Part shown: positions 1-8,260 of the stretch, piece by piece
Layout of the letters: every line of letters starts with the position of its first letter
Position numbering within the stretch: the stretch's first letter is position 1
Program-made: the position numbers and the translations under genes
Assembly: GCA_902780135.1 (NCBI GenBank)
Contig: CACZEK010000010.1
Coordinates: 1 to 64,000, forward strand
From: an uncultured bacterium
GTDB lineage: Bacteria > Verrucomicrobiota > Lentisphaeria > Victivallales > UBA1829
DNA length: 64,000 nt
Direction: 5' to 3'
The notes under the pieces: model-generated
What the model was told of the DNA's origin: nothing
Database searches by the model: none
Seen by the model: the letters and a program-made list of their open reading frames with translations, nothing else

Positions 1-231
1 GCCGGGAGCACCGCCGCCGAAGCCGCCGAAGCCGCCCATGCCGCCCATGCCGCCGCCGAAGCCGCCCATGCCGCCGCCGAAGCCGCCCATGCCGCCGCCG
101 AAGCCGCCCATGGCCGGAGCGCCGCCGTTACCAGCACCAGCGCCTGCGCCGGGGCCGGCCGGAGCCTGTGCGAAGACCGTGATCGCGAGGGCGATCGCCG
201 CTGCGCAACCGAGGAAATGACCGAGTTTCAT
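1..231 (-). CDS. Gly-rich exported protein, 3' end cut by window edge
   Basis: Starts at ATG 231 and runs off the left edge with no stop in 77 codons. Residues 1-22 form a signal peptide (MKLGHFLG then an Ala/Ile/Leu core ending VFAQ). The mature part is low-complexity: a PAGPGAGAGAG stretch followed by near-perfect GGFGGGM repeats encoded by a repeated codon block. A ribosome binding site (AAGGAG, about 8 bases upstream) and a well-formed promoter at 334-362 support expression. Gly/Phe/Met repeats suggest a secreted or cell-surface structural protein, but I recognise no family. The neighbouring operon at 0.65-5.4 kb encodes secretin-like exporters; a functional link is only a guess. Confidence 0.75.
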   Translation of the reverse strand, partial: MKLGHFLGCAAAIALAITVFAQAPAGPGAGAGAGNGGAPAMGGFGGGMGGFGGGMGGFGGGMGGMGGFGGFGGGAPG

Positions 232-333
232 ATGAGAACTCCTTGTGATTTGTTGGCGTGAGCTTGAATCCTTCCGCCACCTGGCGAGGGGATCTTGAGC
301 TCACTTGTTTGGTTGTTTCGGGTTTTCAGCGTT

Positions 334-362
334 AATATACAATCGGTGAAATGATTTTTCAA
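334..362 (-). promoter_or_regulatory. promoter of the Gly-rich protein gene
   Basis: Read on the minus strand: -35 TTGAAA (357-362), 17-base spacer, -10 TATATT (334-339). Predicted transcript start near 327, giving a leader of about 95 bases before the ATG at 231. Confidence 0.7.
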
Positions 363-578
363 TAGTAAAAGGTATGTATAATATGATAAAATCATGTAGT
401 TTTTGTTGAGAAATGTAAAAACCTTAATTTTTGTTTTTGTGCAGAATCTAAACTGCTTTCCGCCGGAATCCATGTTTTTTTCATTGATTTTTTGTGCAAA
501 AACGTAACTTTTTATAACGTTCCGTCACGATCCGCGAGTTCATTTCCGCCTCACATCCGCATCCGTTTCCGTGGCGCG
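363..578. other. AT-rich intergenic region, no gene seen
   Basis: Together with 232-333 this is the gap between the Gly-rich gene and the marR terminator. It is much more AT-rich than its surroundings, with several T and A runs. Beyond the promoter at 334-362 I see no coding or RNA signal in it. Confidence 0.5.
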
Positions 579-614
579 AAAAAAATCCCGCCGGCCCCGG
601 ATGAGGCGGCGGGA
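579..614 (-). terminator. intrinsic terminator after marR
   Basis: Perfect 8-bp stem (586-593 with 607-614, CGGCGGGA type) with a 13-base loop, followed on the minus strand by seven T (579-585). It lies about 40 bases past the marR stop and closes the secretin/marR unit. Confidence 0.85.
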
Positions 615-652
615 ATGACGTTGAACTGACGTGAGGGGGAATCGAGCTTGGA

Positions 653-1159
653 TTACGCTCCTTCCTCCCCGTCGTCGATCGTCTGGTTGATGATGTCCAT
701 GGCGCGGGACACGATCGCCAGCTCCTCGCTGGTGCGGGTGCGGAGGTAGCCTTCGATGAAGGCGTTGAACCTGTCGACGACCTCGCCGATGAACTTCGCG
801 CCCTTTTCGGAGAGCGAGATGCGCACGTTTCTGCGGTCGTTGGGGTCGTCGGTGCGGATGAGGTATCCGCTCTGGACGAGCTTGTCGACGAAGAGGGACG
901 CGCCCGCCGAGGTGAGGCCGGTGACCGCCATGATGCGGCTGAGGTTGCACGGCATGGCGAACCTGACGATCATGAGCTGGTTGAACTGGCTCCGCTGGAT
1001 TTCGTAGGCGTGTTCCTTCCAGTCCTGCTCGAGGAAAGCGCGGTGCTTGCGTTCGAGCAGGCGGACCATCTTCTTGAGCGCCTCAAGATCCGGCGAAGTG
1101 TCGGGGAGGGGCGCCCCGGGATCGGGGCGCTTTGCCCGTTTGCCGCCGTTCTTCTTCAT
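653..1159 (-). CDS. MarR-family transcriptional regulator
   Basis: A 168-residue winged-helix regulator. The central part (roughly residues 55-130) has the MarR recognition helix (TSAGASLFVDKLVQSGYL) and the typical wing DDPNDRRNVRISLSEKG, with flanking dimerisation helices. The first 25 residues are basic and probably disordered. MarR proteins bind DNA as dimers and usually lose affinity on binding small ligands or oxidants. The ATG at 1159 overlaps the TGA of the upstream secretin-like gene (TGATG), so translation is coupled; a GTG one codon earlier also exists. Being last in the operon suggests autoregulation of the secretin-like pair, or control of the Gly-rich gene downstream. Neither target site could be identified by eye. 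Confidence 0.88.
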   Translation of the reverse strand: MKKNGGKRAKRPDPGAPLPDTSPDLEALKKMVRLLERKHRAFLEQDWKEHAYEIQRSQFNQLMIVRFAMPCNLSRIMAVTGLTSAGASLFVDKLVQSGYLIRTDDPNDRRNVRISLSEKGAKFIGEVVDRFNAFIEGYLRTRTSEELAIVSRAMDIINQTIDDGEEGA

Positions 1160-3180
1160 CACTTCATCTCCTGATAGTCGTCGTTGATGAAGTTTCCGAC
1201 CTTGTCAAGGCGTTCGACGCGGTCGGAGCGGTCTTCGTCGAGGCCGTACTGCTGGAAGAACATGTTTCCGACGCGGCTGGTCATGCCCTTGTTGACGCTC
1301 CTGACGATCTTGCCGAGGTCCTCGGTGATGTCCTCGCCGGCCTTGTCGTCGGGGTTGGAGTATTCGACCTTGGCGATCACGACGAGCTGGGACTGCTTGA
1401 TGGACTCGGACTCGGTGGAGACGGCGCGTCCGATGAGGGGGAGGTCCTTCAGGAAGGGCAGGCCGGCGGTGCTGCGGACGGACTCGGATTTCTTGAGGCC
1501 GCCGATCACGAATTCCTCGGCTTCGGTGCCGATCTGGAAGGTCGTTCCGGTCTGGGACTTGCTCATGCGGGCGGAGCCGTCGGCGTTCCAGCCGAGCAGG
1601 GAGATGCTGTCGAGGTCGAAGGTGATCTTGGCGGCCTTGGAGGTGACGACGGGGGTGACGCGGAGGTCGAACTTGAAGCCGTCGGTGACCATCGGGTACT
1701 GGAGCCAGCCGTGGATGACGCCGGGCGCGGCGTTCGCGTTGTCCCAGTTGGTGTTGTAGTACGCGCCGTTGACGACGGTGCCGTCGGCCTTGACGTAGCC
1801 GGTGAGGAACTTGGCGAGCGGGCTGGTTTTGGCGTCGCTGCCGAAGACCTTCGCGGAGACGTCGCCGTAGGTGTTCGTGCCGGTCTGGGTGTTCATGGTG
1901 CGGAGCGTGTAGCCGTCGGGGCGGATGATCGCGCCGGTCTTGGCGTCCTTGTAGAACTCCTGGATCTTGGCGAGCGGCTGGATCTTGGTGATCGCCTCGC
2001 GGAGGATGGTGTCGGGGTTCGGCTCGGTGTAGGTGAACTCGCCCGTGCCCTCGGCGATGGTCTTCGCGCCGGCGGTGTAGAACGTGCGGTCATAGAAGAA
2101 GCCGGAGGCGACCTGGACGGTGGAGACGGTGCGGTTCTGCGCCACGATCTCGCCGCGGGCGAGGATCTTCGCCTTGCCGATGGAGGTCATGAAGTCGAGG
2201 TAGCGCGAGTTCCACTTCGGATTGAAGTTCCAGTAGGAGACCTTGTTGAACCCGGTGTCCTGGACGCTGCTGGTGAAGAAGGTGCCCCAGTTGCGGCTCA
2301 TCATGGCGCCGGCGGAGAAGAGGTCGACGCCCTCGTTGTTCTTCCAGCTCTGGAAGTCGACGCCGATGCGGTCGTCGTTCTCGGCGTAGATCTCGATCAC
2401 GCGGTAGGAGATCTTGACCTCGGGGATCGGGCGGTCGTAGCTCACGAGGAGCTTGCGCATGTCTTCCCAGGACCATTCCGGGGCGCAGATCACGAGCGCG
2501 TTCAGCTCGCCGTCGACCAGGACCGTGCTGGGGGAGATCTCGAACTGCGGATCAAGCTCGGAGGAGCCGACCTTCAGGAGCATGTCGCGGAGGTTCGCGG
2601 CCTTGCTGGCGCGCGGGAAGTAGATGCGGGTGCCGGCGTCGCCGGAGTAGGTGAGGCCCTTGCGGTCGAGCGCGGCGACGATGCTGTCGATGCCGCGTCC
2701 GTCCTCGTTGTCCTGGAATCGGTATTCCTCGGCGGAGACGAGGACCACGCCGGTGCCGTCCTCGAACTTGACGGCGGTGGCCTGCGCGGGGCTGGAGCTG
2801 ACGCTGCGCGCGCCGACGGCGGCTTCAAGATAGCTGCGGACCGCGTAGGGGTCGGCGTTTTTGATCGTGTAGGGCTTCGTGATCACGAAGGGGTCGGTGT
2901 TGTCGCGGACGACGGTGATCTCCTTCGTGCCGTCCTTCACGTCGATCTTCAGCTGAGCCTGGACGTTGGACGGGGCGTATCCGCCGGTCGGGACGCCCTG
3001 TTCGCTCTTCGCGGAGCCGGGGATCGCCTGCGGGGTGAGGGTGATCTGGGAGGGGACCTTCGCGCCTTCCAGGACGGAGACGTTCGGCGGGGGCTGCGGG
3101 AGCTGGTCGGAGTTGCAGGAAGCCGCGACGAGTCCGGCGGCGAACGTCAGGATGATATTTCTGTAGAGTTTGGTTTTCAT
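1159..3180 (-). CDS. secretin-like outer-membrane lipoprotein (second of pair)
   Basis: A 673-residue protein with a lipoprotein-type signal peptide (LVAAS before Cys 22). It continues with a Pro-rich linker, two N-domain-like repeats containing SIVAALDR and VSYDRPIPEVKISY segments, and a C-terminal secretin-type core ending in the hallmark GLPFLKDLPLIGRAV. Secretins form multimeric outer-membrane channels for type II/III secretion, pili or phage. The central GVDFQSWKN segment matches GFDYLAWKN in the preceding gene, so the two are paralogues. It starts 3 bases after that gene's stop. An extra C-terminal tail of about 70 residues is charged. No secretion ATPase, inner-membrane platform or pseudopilin is nearby, so the substrate is unknown. 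Divergence from classical GspD means family level is the limit. Confidence 0.75.
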   Translation of the reverse strand: MKTKLYRNIILTFAAGLVAASCNSDQLPQPPPNVSVLEGAKVPSQITLTPQAIPGSAKSEQGVPTGGYAPSNVQAQLKIDVKDGTKEITVVRDNTDPFVITKPYTIKNADPYAVRSYLEAAVGARSVSSSPAQATAVKFEDGTGVVLVSAEEYRFQDNEDGRGIDSIVAALDRKGLTYSGDAGTRIYFPRASKAANLRDMLLKVGSSELDPQFEISPSTVLVDGELNALVICAPEWSWEDMRKLLVSYDRPIPEVKISYRVIEIYAENDDRIGVDFQSWKNNEGVDLFSAGAMMSRNWGTFFTSSVQDTGFNKVSYWNFNPKWNSRYLDFMTSIGKAKILARGEIVAQNRTVSTVQVASGFFYDRTFYTAGAKTIAEGTGEFTYTEPNPDTILREAITKIQPLAKIQEFYKDAKTGAIIRPDGYTLRTMNTQTGTNTYGDVSAKVFGSDAKTSPLAKFLTGYVKADGTVVNGAYYNTNWDNANAAPGVIHGWLQYPMVTDGFKFDLRVTPVVTSKAAKITFDLDSISLLGWNADGSARMSKSQTGTTFQIGTEAEEFVIGGLKKSESVRSTAGLPFLKDLPLIGRAVSTESESIKQSQLVVIAKVEYSNPDDKAGEDITEDLGKIVRSVNKGMTSRVGNMFFQQYGLDEDRSDRVERLDKVGNFINDDYQEMK

Positions 3181-3183
3181 GGA

Positions 3184-4815
3184 TCAGTCCTCGCTTTCGG
3201 CGTTCTGTTCGGTTTCGGCATTCTGTTCTGCGGCGGGCACTGCCTTCGGAGCATCGTCTTCGCTGGCGCGGAAGGGATTTTCGATGCGGCGCTTCACGTC
3301 CTTGTTGACGCTGGTGGTCTGCGGGATGCCCTTCTGTTCTTCGGGATGGAGCAGGACCGCTTCGGCGGTCACGATCACATAGGTGCGTTCCTTGATGCTG
3401 GTGACGGTGCTGAAGAGGTATTTGATGACGGGGATGCGGCAGAGGATCGGGAGGCCGATGGTCTGCTCGACGTCGTTTTCCTTTTCGTAGACGGTGAGGA
3501 CTTTTTCCTGTCCGAGGCCGAGGGTGGCGGCGCCTGCGCAGAGGACGTTGTTGCTGAGCTCGGCGCCGGTGTTGCCGCGCTCGACAACGTCCTTGAAGAA
3601 CAGGGAGTAGTCGAACATCACGCAGCCGTCGGTCTTGACCATCTGGCCGTTGAGGTCGGAGGCGGCGTCCTTGACTTTGTACTTTTCACTGTAGTTCCCG
3701 GCGGGGGCGTTTTCCTGCGGGAGGCAGATGAAGGGGTTGATGACCTGGACGTCGAGCGCGGGCGGATTGGAGTACTTGTTGCCGTCCTCGTCCTCGTAGT
3801 AGCTCTTGCCGACGAACGTGCGGCCGAGCATGTTCTTCGCGATGTTCTGGTATTCCGGCTCCATGGAGGCGCGGTAGATGAACGGCGCCTTGTCGGCGGC
3901 GGCTTCCTGCGCGGCGCGGAGCACCGCGTATTCCTCAAGCGAGCGGACCGGGGTGTTCACCATGGTCAGGGAGACGTTCGCGGCGACGGAGGCGTTGCCG
4001 GACTGCTGGAGGCAGCGGATGAAGCTCATGTCGAACTGCGGGGCGGTGAAGAACCCGCCGTATCCCCAGGTGGAGGTGGCGACGAACTGCATGTCCTCCA
4101 GGACCTGGTCGACGGCGAGGCGGCCGGCGTTGTAGCTGAGGTTGAGCAGGTTCACGCCGGGGCCGTTCTTCCACGCGAGGTAGTCGAAACCCCAGTCCTT
4201 GAGGTCGCTGTCGCGGAGTTCGTAGTAGTTGAGGCGGAGCGCGACCTGGGGCAGGGGGCGGTCAAGCTCGGTTTCGATGAAATTGAGCGTGCCGCGCGCC
4301 GCGTCGGTCTGGTCGCGCCAGAAGATCGTGTTGGTCTCGTCGTTCACGTAGGACTTGCCGACGGACGTGCCGAGCGTCTTGTCGATCAGCTCGGTGAATT
4401 CCTGCGCGGCGCGGTATTTCGGGGTATAGGCGATGCGCGCCACGCCGGTGCCCTGGATGCCCTTCTGGCCGGGGCGGTCGAGCGCGGCGACGATCTCGTC
4501 GACGTAGGGGAAGAAGTCCTTGCCCGTGGAGACGAGGATCGCGTCCTTGGCGTCCGGCGCGATCGCCGTGACGCGGCGGATCGTGGAGCTGCGGTTGTAG
4601 CGCTGGATGGCGGAGTTCACGAACGGCAGAACGGACTCGGAGGTCACGTTCTTCAGCTCGTACACGCGGCTGTCGAAGCGGACCTGTCCGTCGTCCTGCT
4701 TCAGGTGGATGGTTCTGGCGGACGCATCGTCCTGCGACGCATCGTCCGCTGCGAGGGAGACGAGGCAAAGCGTCCCCGCGGCCAGGCAGAGAAGGGTTCT
4801 TGCGGTCTTGTTCAT
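3184..4815 (-). CDS. secretin-like outer-membrane protein (first of pair)
   Basis: A 543-residue exported protein: signal peptide about 1-22 (MNKTARTLLCLAAG...SLA), N-domain-like repeats (VDEIVAALDRPG; ETELDRPLPQVALRL), then a secretin core ending GLPILCRIPVIKYLF and a hydrophobic beta segment YVIVTAEAVLL. The C-terminus is acidic and repetitive (AEQNAETEQNAESED). It is a tandem paralogue of the downstream gene, from which it differs by having an ordinary rather than lipoprotein signal and a shorter C-terminus. Two different secretin-like subunits in a row could build a mixed ring or two separate channels. The ribosome binding site is weak (AAGAAAA). The 140 bases upstream hold no clear promoter, so it may be read from the lipoprotein gene at 5.4 kb. 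Confidence 0.75.
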   Translation of the reverse strand: MNKTARTLLCLAAGTLCLVSLAADDASQDDASARTIHLKQDDGQVRFDSRVYELKNVTSESVLPFVNSAIQRYNRSSTIRRVTAIAPDAKDAILVSTGKDFFPYVDEIVAALDRPGQKGIQGTGVARIAYTPKYRAAQEFTELIDKTLGTSVGKSYVNDETNTIFWRDQTDAARGTLNFIETELDRPLPQVALRLNYYELRDSDLKDWGFDYLAWKNGPGVNLLNLSYNAGRLAVDQVLEDMQFVATSTWGYGGFFTAPQFDMSFIRCLQQSGNASVAANVSLTMVNTPVRSLEEYAVLRAAQEAAADKAPFIYRASMEPEYQNIAKNMLGRTFVGKSYYEDEDGNKYSNPPALDVQVINPFICLPQENAPAGNYSEKYKVKDAASDLNGQMVKTDGCVMFDYSLFFKDVVERGNTGAELSNNVLCAGAATLGLGQEKVLTVYEKENDVEQTIGLPILCRIPVIKYLFSTVTSIKERTYVIVTAEAVLLHPEEQKGIPQTTSVNKDVKRRIENPFRASEDDAPKAVPAAEQNAETEQNAESED

Positions 4816-4955
4816 GTGTTTTCTTGGGGTTGGGGTTAAGGGTATGTACGGGTGTTTTTATTGCGTGCGAATATGCGAAGGCGTCCCGGAGCGAGTGGTT
4901 CCGTTTCTTGTTTTTTGGTGGGGGCGAAATGCCCGGGACGTGGTCCGGCAGGGGA

Positions 4956-5417
4956 TCAGAGGAAATTGAAGCCGACGATGATCACGTCGCCCTTGGTGTC
5001 GTGCCCGGCGAGGACGCGGAACAGCGCTTCGCTGTAGTATTCCTTGTCTTCCTTGTTTTTGAGCACGAACCGGACTTTCCAGATGTACGGGGTGATCGCG
5101 ATGTGTTCGAGCGCGGTCACGTAGCTGAACGAGACAGGCTGTCCGAGCGTTTCCGTGATGACCTTGCGCGAGAGCTCGAACTTGTCCTTGCCGAACTCCT
5201 CCTTCATCTCGGGCGAGAGCAGGCCGATGAAGCCGGACGCGTCGTCCTTCAGGAACGCCTCAAGCAGCTTGCGGGAGTATTCGCGTTCCTCCGTCTGTTC
5301 GGCGCTGAGTTCGGCGTCGGCGGGCGTGGGCGGGAGTTCGCGGATGGTCGTGCATGCGGAGACGGCGGCTGCGAGGAGGACGGCTGCGAGAGCGGAGAAA
5401 CGACTGAAAATGGTCAT
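4956..5417 (-). CDS. small exported lipoprotein, function unknown
   Basis: A 153-residue lipoprotein with a clear lipobox (VSAC, Cys about 22) after an Ala/Leu-rich signal. The mature part is a Pro-containing linker followed by about 110 residues with a helix-then-sheet pattern reminiscent of NTF2-like/DUF3887-type lipoproteins; that resemblance is impressionistic. The start at 5417 is fixed by the promoter at 5475-5502: an in-frame ATG at 5483 lies inside the promoter and cannot be used. It is the first gene before the secretin-like pair, so it could act as a pilotin-like or accessory lipoprotein. That is inference from position only; the 140-base gap to the next gene leaves room for separate control. 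Confidence 0.7.
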   Translation of the reverse strand: MTIFSRFSALAAVLLAAAVSACTTIRELPPTPADAELSAEQTEEREYSRKLLEAFLKDDASGFIGLLSPEMKEEFGKDKFELSRKVITETLGQPVSFSYVTALEHIAITPYIWKVRFVLKNKEDKEYYSEALFRVLAGHDTKGDVIIVGFNFL

Positions 5418-5474
5418 ACGTTGGTCTCTTTTCTGGAAAGTGTCTTTTGTGAAAAATAGTTTTGTCGCAAAGAT

Positions 5475-5502
5475 AATATACATGAAAACTGTTTAAATGC
5501 AA
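5475..5502 (-). promoter_or_regulatory. promoter of lipoprotein (and possibly secretin) genes
   Basis: Minus strand: -35 TTGCAT (5497-5502), 16-base spacer, -10 TATATT (5475-5480). Predicted start near 5468, about 50 bases before the ATG at 5417. It rules out the longer in-frame start. Confidence 0.75.
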
Positions 5503-5685
5503 ACATAAATCGGCGGAAATCCGTAAAAAAGCGTGAAAAAAAGACGAAAAAGGACCGTTGCGGGAAAAAGCGGATGATGCGAGGCGGGAACGAGGCGGGA
5601 GGGGCAAGCCATCCGCGGCGGAAGTTTCCGGCTTCGCACGGACACGGGAAAGGGGGGAAAGAGTGAGGGGAATCCGAGGAGAAAA

Positions 5686-6441
5686 TCAGTCTTCCGCGCC
5701 GTCGTCGGATTCTGCGTTTTCGCGGGCGCCGTCGTCCGCGCGGTCCGAGGCGTCGCGGGCGTCGATGACGAGCACGCACTCGCCTTTCCAGTTGACCTTC
5801 TTCGCCTGTTCGGCGAGTTCGGACGCCGGGCCGCGGAGGATCTGTTCGTGGATCTTGGTCGCCTCGCGGACGAGCGCGAGCGGGGTGTCCGGGCCGACGA
5901 TCTCGCTGACTTCCGCGAGGAGCTTCGCGATGCGGAACGGCGATTCGAAGACGACCGCGGTGCGCTTGTCTGCGGCGATGCGCTCGAGTTCTGCGCGGCG
6001 TCGTCCGCTCTTCACTGGGACGAAGCCGTGGAACGTGAAATGGTCGGAGGGGAGGGCGCTGGCGGAGACCGCGAAGGTCAGGGCGGAGACGCCGGGGATG
6101 ATGACCGGTTCGATGCCCGCCTCCACGGCGGCGCGGATCAGCATGAATCCGGGGTCGGCGATGCAGGGGGTGCCGGCGTCGCTCACGAGCGCGGCGGTCA
6201 GGCCGTCCTGAATGCGCCGGATGAGGGCGGGGGTGCGTGCGTGTTCGTTGAAGATGTGGTAGGATTCCAGCGGCTTCCTGATGTCGAAATGCTGGAGGAG
6301 GATGGCGGTGCGCCGGGTGTCTTCGGCGAGGATGAGATCGGCTTCCTTCAGGATGCGGAGCGCGCGCAGCGTGATGTCTTCGAGGTTGCCGATGGGGGTG
6401 GCGACGATGTACAGCGTGCCGGAGGCGGGACGGTCGGCCAT
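5686..6441 (-). CDS. rsmI: 16S rRNA (cytidine(1402)-2'-O)-methyltransferase RsmI
   Basis: Tetrapyrrole-methylase-fold enzyme of 251 residues that uses SAM to methylate the 2'-OH of C1402 in 16S rRNA. Family motifs are plain: LYIVATPIGNLEDITLRAL near the N-terminus, AEDTRRT, SDAGTPCIADPG and the conserved segment around ALPSDHFTFHGFVP. The C-terminal 25 residues are acidic and Asp/Glu/Ala-rich beyond the usual end. It lies 21 bases after the small HNG-family gene (6463-6678) and lacks a clear Shine-Dalgarno, so it is probably co-transcribed with that gene. Confidence 0.95.
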   Translation of the reverse strand: MADRPASGTLYIVATPIGNLEDITLRALRILKEADLILAEDTRRTAILLQHFDIRKPLESYHIFNEHARTPALIRRIQDGLTAALVSDAGTPCIADPGFMLIRAAVEAGIEPVIIPGVSALTFAVSASALPSDHFTFHGFVPVKSGRRRAELERIAADKRTAVVFESPFRIAKLLAEVSEIVGPDTPLALVREATKIHEQILRGPASELAEQAKKVNWKGECVLVIDARDASDRADDGARENAESDDGAED

Positions 6442-6462
6442 GGGGAAGGGAAGCGCCGCGGA

Positions 6463-6678
6463 TCAGCGGTGCTCGAAGAATTCGGATTTCTTCTGTTCGA
6501 GGAGGAGACCGACGCGGTCAAGGTCGATGGGCGTGTAGCCATTTTCCTCAAGGAAGGCGCAGAATTCAAGCCAGTCCGTGTGGTTCCATTCGCCATTGTG
6601 ACGGGTGACGAAATCTTGTGCGAGGCTGGTTTTTGCGAGTCTCGCCAAATTTTTTTCAGCAATGGAAGAAGAAGACAT
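6463..6678 (-). CDS. small HNGxWNHxDWL-family protein, unknown function
   Basis: A 71-residue protein I do not recognise from any named family. Its core aligns with the C-terminal half of the gene at 34435-34773: by hand about 37 of 59 positions are identical, including HNGxWNHxDWL, GYxPIDxDRVGL and a KKxxFF end. The 34.4 kb relative carries a Lys/Ala-rich tail like histone H1, so a nucleoid or nucleic-acid-binding role is possible for the family. This copy lacks that tail and starts with MSSSS. It has its own promoter (6715-6742), a GAGG ribosome binding site and a short leader of about 30 bases, and precedes rsmI by 21 bases. Confidence 0.8.
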   Translation of the reverse strand: MSSSSIAEKNLARLAKTSLAQDFVTRHNGEWNHTDWLEFCAFLEENGYTPIDLDRVGLLLEQKKSEFFEHR

Positions 6679-6714
6679 TCACTTACCTCATGGTTTTTAC
6701 GAAACGGAGTAATT

Positions 6715-6742
6715 AATATATACCGGAAATCTGAAAAAGCAA
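6715..6742 (-). promoter_or_regulatory. promoter of HNG-family gene and rsmI
   Basis: Minus strand: -35 TTGCTT (6737-6742), 16-base spacer, -10 TATATT (6715-6720). Transcript start predicted near 6708, about 30 bases before the ATG at 6678. Confidence 0.7.
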
Positions 6743-6930
6743 GAAAATAGTGTGCTTTTTTTCAGAAAAAAAAGGTTTTGCTCCGCAGAGATTTCCCGAG
6801 ACGGCCGCTATTATTACTTTAGATTAAAACGCTGTCATTTTTCGAGCTTGTTTCAGGCGGAAAAAGCGCCGTCCGGAACCGGAGACCCCTTTTGCGCCCG
6901 GCGGGCAAAGAGTCCGCGTCCCCGGCGGGC

Positions 6931-8214
6931 TCAGCGGACCGGGACGCGCAGACGCGCCAGGACGTCGCCGCAGAGGTGCAGCGAGCCGCAGAGGACGGCG
7001 GGACGCGCCGGGTCGAGCGATTCGAGCGCGCGGTCCAGGGGGGAATCGGACGCCGGGATGCCCGGCGCGATGCGCGCGAGCTCGGATTCGAGTTCGGCGG
7101 CGGATTTGCTGGGACGGGCGGATTCCGGCTGCACGAAGATGAACTCGGTCGCGAGCGGGGCGAGCACACGCAGGCTGTCGACCGTGTCCTTGTCGGAGAA
7201 CGCCCCGAAGATGAAGCGGAATCTGCGCCCCGGGAAGACCTCGCGGAGCGTTTCCGCGAGCACGCCGATGCCCTCCGGGTTGTGCGCTCCGTCCAGCACG
7301 AGCCCGAACTCGGGGTGCAGGTCGAAACGCCCCTGCCATGCCGTCCGGCGGAGGCCGTCGATCGCCGCCGCGAAATCGAATCCGGCGAGGTCGGCGAGGT
7401 AACGCAGGACGGAGAACGCGAGCGCGGCATTCCTGCGCTGGTGCGGCCCCGCCAGCCTGAGCGTGAGCGGGACGTCGTCGAACGTGAAGCGCTGTTCCAC
7501 GGTGCGTCCGCCGTCGAGCAGTCGCACGCAGTCTGGCGCGGACGGCTCGGGCGGGATGCGGAACGGCGCGTTGAGCTCGGCGGCGCGGAATCCGATCACG
7601 TTGCGGGCGGGGATCGGGGTGCCGGAGGAACAGTACACGGGAACGCCCGGCTTGACGATCCCGGCTTTTTCGCCCGCGATCTTCCGGATGGTGTCGCCGA
7701 GGTACTTCGTGTGCTCCATGGAGATGCCGGTGACCACGGAGACGAGCGGCGTGACGATGTTGGTGGCGTCCAGCCTGCCGCCCATGCCGACCTCCCATAC
7801 CACATAGTCGCAGTGCGCGCGCGCGAAAAGCAGCGCGGCGATGAGCGTGGTGACCTCGAAATAGGTCGGCTTCATGCCGTCCTGCTCCAGCTTCGCGACG
7901 GCGGACAGGACGACGTCCCGGACGGCGCACATGCCGTCTTCGGAAACCGGACGTCCGTCGATGCGGAAGCGCTCGCACGGGGAGACGAGGTGCGGCGAGG
8001 AATAGAACCCGGTGCGGAATCCTGCGGCGCGGAGCCCGGATTCGATCATGGCGCAGACGGAGCCTTTGCCGTTGCTGCCCGCCACATGGATGAACTTCAG
8101 GCCGCGTTCGGGCGACCCCGCCGCGAGAAAGAGCGCGCGCGTCTGGTCGAGGCCGAGCTTGATGCCGAAGAATTCGAGCGAGGCCAGCCAGTCGAGAAAT
8201 TGTTTGTTCGTCAT
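6931..8214 (-). CDS. folC: folylpolyglutamate/dihydrofolate synthase FolC
   Basis: A 427-residue Mur-ligase-family enzyme that adds glutamate to dihydropteroate and folates with ATP. The P-loop GSNGKGS is at residues 46-52, followed by FYSSPHL, the conserved VGMGGRLDATN and the GISMEHTKYLGDTIRKIAGEKAGI segment with the carbamylated-lysine region. The C-terminal domain has DGAHNPEG. Length is normal for the family. It is the last gene of the hisF - Sel1 - tolB - folC run, 46 bases after tolB. No T-run terminator is obvious downstream before the convergent AT-rich gap. Confidence 0.95.
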   Translation of the reverse strand: MTNKQFLDWLASLEFFGIKLGLDQTRALFLAAGSPERGLKFIHVAGSNGKGSVCAMIESGLRAAGFRTGFYSSPHLVSPCERFRIDGRPVSEDGMCAVRDVVLSAVAKLEQDGMKPTYFEVTTLIAALLFARAHCDYVVWEVGMGGRLDATNIVTPLVSVVTGISMEHTKYLGDTIRKIAGEKAGIVKPGVPVYCSSGTPIPARNVIGFRAAELNAPFRIPPEPSAPDCVRLLDGGRTVEQRFTFDDVPLTLRLAGPHQRRNAALAFSVLRYLADLAGFDFAAAIDGLRRTAWQGRFDLHPEFGLVLDGAHNPEGIGVLAETLREVFPGRRFRFIFGAFSDKDTVDSLRVLAPLATEFIFVQPESARPSKSAAELESELARIAPGIPASDSPLDRALESLDPARPAVLCGSLHLCGDVLARLRVPVR

Positions 8215-8260
8215 GGCTGCGGAATGTGTGCCGATGCGGAAAAGGCGCGCTCCGCCGCGG

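Noticed and set aside
1132..4839. A 1235-codon open frame on the plus strand
   Set aside because: It is the antisense shadow of the two secretin-like genes: composition is Val/Asp/Gly/Arg-rich without any domain, and the minus strand has signal peptides, motifs and a terminator.
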